From: Pseudomonadota bacterium
GTDB taxonomy: Bacteria; Pseudomonadota; Gammaproteobacteria; Steroidobacterales; Steroidobacteraceae
Direction of reading: 5' to 3'
Assembly: GCA_947454665.1 (NCBI GenBank)
Contig: CANGMU010000048.1
Span: 1 to 13,138 of the forward strand
Length of the DNA: 13,138 nt
The position numbers and the translations under genes are program-made. Each line of letters opens with the position of its first letter. Positions within the stretch are counted from its first letter, which is position 1. The notes under the pieces were generated by a model. That model was given only the letters and a program-made list of their open reading frames with translations, did no database searches and was not told the origin of the DNA. Below, piece by piece: positions 11,780 through 13,138 of this stretch.

Positions 11780-12612
11780 CCGCCGGCCACCGGCGGGATG
11801 AAGACGACGGTGTCGCCGGCCGCCAGGGGGCGCGACCAGTCTGCGAACTCGGCGTTCACGGCGACCTTCAGCATGTCGGCAGGCAGCGTGAAGCCATGTC
11901 GCGCGGTCAGTTCGGCATACAGGTCGCGCGCCGTCGCGGCGTCGGTCTGCAGCGATTCTTCGCTGCACTTCGCCTGTTCGCGCAGCAGCGCGAAATACTG
12001 CACGCGAAGTGCGCGGCGGGCGTCCGAGGGCGCCAGTTGCGCGCTCGTAGCCTGGAATTCGTCTGGGGTGTTCACGTTGTCGAGGGCCCGGGGGTTCGGC
12101 TGGTCGAGCAGCAGGGTATCGGAATTGATCAGGAACTTGCGAGGGCAGTTGCGGCCCGTTGCAAGGAAGGCTTCAAGCCCGTCGCGGCTGCGCGGTTCCC
12201 AGATCCCGCACAGCGGTTCCGGCAGCCCATCATGGCTGCTGCGGAAGGCCGTCGCCACGCGCCTGCTGTCACGCGAAGCCAGCAACGCATCCAGCGTCGA
12301 GGCGTCGAGCAGCGGCAGATCGCAGGCGACGACGAGCCAGGCGGCCTCAGGGTCTGCGGCCTGTGCGGCACGGATGCCGGCGATGGGGCCTTCCACGCCT
12401 TCGCCATCGACGATCTGCGGATGACGCGCGCGCGTGGCTTCCTGCGCCTGGTCGGCTCGTACGGACACGAAGACGTCCTTGATCCGCGACTGCAGCAGCT
12501 TCACTGCGCGGTCGAGCTGTGTTTCGCCGGCATAGGCGAGCACGGCCTTGTCCTGCTTCATGCGCGTGCTGCGGCCACCCGAGAGCACGAGGCCTTTCAG
12601 GCTGGCGGTCAC
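11776..12612 (-). CDS. mobA-moaD: Fusion of MobA-like guanylyltransferase and MoaD sulfur carrier
   Basis: One uninterrupted 278-aa frame joins two molybdenum cofactor proteins. Residues 1-187 are a MobA-like nucleotidyltransferase: GLVLSGGRSTRMKQDKA (7-23), EGPIAGI (74-80), VVACDLPLLD (94-103), PEPLCGIW (131-138) and the closing DNVNTPDEF (178-186). MobA links GMP to Mo-molybdopterin. Residues 188-199 are a polar linker. Residues 200-278 are a ubiquitin-like MoaD: LRVQYFALLREQ (202-213), ADMLKVAVNAEF (245-256) and AGDTVVFIPPVAGG (265-278). The double glycine is exactly C-terminal, as thiocarboxylation requires. The glycine that usually follows RM in the MobA loop is Lys19 here. The GTG start overlaps the moaC stop (GTGA), and the stop overlaps the moaE ATG (ATGA). 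I see no frameshift or second start signal that would separate the halves, though an internal start cannot be excluded. Confidence 0.92.
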   Translation of the reverse strand: MTASLKGLVLSGGRSTRMKQDKAVLAYAGETQLDRAVKLLQSRIKDVFVSVRADQAQEATRARHPQIVDGEGVEGPIAGIRAAQAADPEAAWLVVACDLPLLDASTLDALLASRDSRRVATAFRSSHDGLPEPLCGIWEPRSRDGLEAFLATGRNCPRKFLINSDTLLLDQPNPRALDNVNTPDEFQATSAQLAPSDARRALRVQYFALLREQAKCSEESLQTDAATARDLYAELTARHGFTLPADMLKVAVNAEFADWSRPLAAGDTVVFIPPVAGG

Positions 12613-13109
12613 GCGCGAGCCTTGCGCTGGAAGTCACGCTTGCCGCCGCGCTTGGCCATGAGCCGCACGGGGCCGATCACGATGTCGTGCGAGAGCGCCT
12701 TGCACATGTCGTAGACCGTCAGCGCTGCAACGCTCGCGCCCGTCAGGGCTTCCATCTCCACGCCCGTCTTGTGAGTCACGGTAACGCGGCAGGTGATGCG
12801 CAGGCCGCCGCGACGCGCGGTGATGGCGATGTTCACGCCATCGACGGGCAGGGGATGGCAGAAGGGGATCAGTTCGTGCGTGCGCTTCACGGCCAGCGTG
12901 CCGGCGATGATGGCCGTGTCGAACACGGGTCCCTTCTTCGTCTTGTGGCCGGTACGGCGCAGTTCGCGCGCGACATCGGCCGGCAGGTCCACGAGCGCTT
13001 CGGCCGTGGCCTCGCGGCGTGTCACGGTCTTGTCGCCGACATCGACCATGGTCGGTCTGTTGGCGGCATCCAGGTGGGTGAGGGCTGAACGCCCGCGTGT
13101 CGCGGCCAT
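12609..13109 (-). CDS. moaC: Cyclic pyranopterin monophosphate synthase
   Basis: MoaC converts the MoaA product (3',8-cyclo-dihydro-GTP) to cyclic pyranopterin monophosphate, the first stable molybdenum cofactor intermediate. The product is 166 aa. Conserved features are LTHLDAANRPTMVDVGDK (10-27), KKGPVFDTAIIAG (58-70), KRTHELIPFCHPLPV (75-89; His85 matches E. coli His77), KTGVEMEALTGASVAALTVYDMCKA (114-138; Asp134 and Lys137 match Asp128 and Lys131) and IGPVRLMAKRGGKRD. All catalytic positions I can place are intact. The N-terminus is a few residues longer than in E. coli, but the ATG at 13109 has GGAGG six bases upstream. The stop overlaps the start of the mobA-moaD fusion. Confidence 0.97.
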   Translation of the reverse strand: MAATRGRSALTHLDAANRPTMVDVGDKTVTRREATAEALVDLPADVARELRRTGHKTKKGPVFDTAIIAGTLAVKRTHELIPFCHPLPVDGVNIAITARRGGLRITCRVTVTHKTGVEMEALTGASVAALTVYDMCKALSHDIVIGPVRLMAKRGGKRDFQRKARA

Positions 13110-13111
13110 CG

Positions 13112-13138
13112 TCAGCCTCCGATGAAATTCATTTCGAC
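13112..13138 (-). CDS. moaA: C-terminal end of GTP 3',8-cyclase MoaA (rest outside window)
   Basis: Read on the minus strand from the window edge, the frame VEMNFIGG-stop ends two bases before the moaC ATG. MoaA proteins end in a conserved Gly-Gly needed for activity, usually preceded by a hydrophobic residue as in IGG, and moaA commonly sits directly before moaC. Only eight residues are visible, so the call rests on the GG ending, the frame and the operon context. The moaC ribosome site GGAGG lies inside these last codons. Confidence 0.72.
   Translation of the reverse strand, partial: VEMNFIGG

Noticed and set aside
11345..12424. A 359-codon plus-strand frame opposite moaE and mobA-moaD
   Set aside because: The minus strand carries overlapping, fully recognisable molybdenum cofactor genes; the plus frame spans two genes and has no conserved content.

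Overview
This 13.1 kb window is GC-rich, densely packed chromosomal DNA from a proteobacterium. The best reading is a gammaproteobacterium on the Xanthomonadales/Nevskiales side. HtpX (exactly 293 aa), TesB (286 aa), the small acidic DUF6763-like protein and the small Cys-containing protein all look gammaproteobacterial. The ProB/ProA pair reads instead like the alphaproteobacterial version of these enzymes. These are judgements from remembered family sequences; no search was run. No rRNA, tRNA, CRISPR array, intact insertion sequence or prophage gene was seen.

Layout. (1) 1-846: 3' end of an ABC exporter, meeting a MarR-type regulator tail to tail (848-1339, minus). (2) 1447-4239, plus strand: a 99-aa protein with three clustered cysteines, a thioredoxin-reductase-like ferredoxin/flavodoxin-NADP+ reductase, acyl-CoA thioesterase II (tesB, GTGA-overlapped with the reductase) and a predicted periplasmic VOC-fold protein. 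(3) 4240-4587: a gene-free, locally AT-richer gap holding a 69-bp imperfect inverted repeat of unknown nature. (4) 4588-8756, minus strand: in transcription order, a DUF6763-like protein with a 37-residue Asp/Glu tail, htpX behind a good sigma-32-type heat-shock promoter, a cyclopropane-fatty-acid synthase family methyltransferase and a D-2-hydroxyglutarate dehydrogenase-like flavoprotein. (5) 8832-11278, plus strand: proB-proA, the first two steps of proline synthesis from glutamate. (6) 11288-13138, minus strand: a tightly overlapping molybdenum cofactor operon, with the end of moaA followed by moaC, a mobA-moaD fusion and moaE.

How the genes work together. In the molybdenum operon, MoaA and MoaC make cyclic pyranopterin monophosphate. 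MoaD (here the C-terminal domain of a MobA fusion) and MoaE form molybdopterin synthase, and the MobA domain would add the GMP moiety. This puts the sulfur carrier of one step and the nucleotidyltransferase of a later step in one polypeptide. The other blocks are mostly housekeeping: proline synthesis, membrane protein quality control (HtpX), membrane lipid modification (Cfa-type), acyl-CoA hydrolysis (TesB) and redox supply.

I found no obvious new multi-gene defence or mobile system. The observations most worth checking are the MobA-MoaD fusion, the metal-binding-looking tail on MoaE, the unexplained inverted repeat at 4302-4370, the poly-acidic protein and the phylogenetic placement of proBA.
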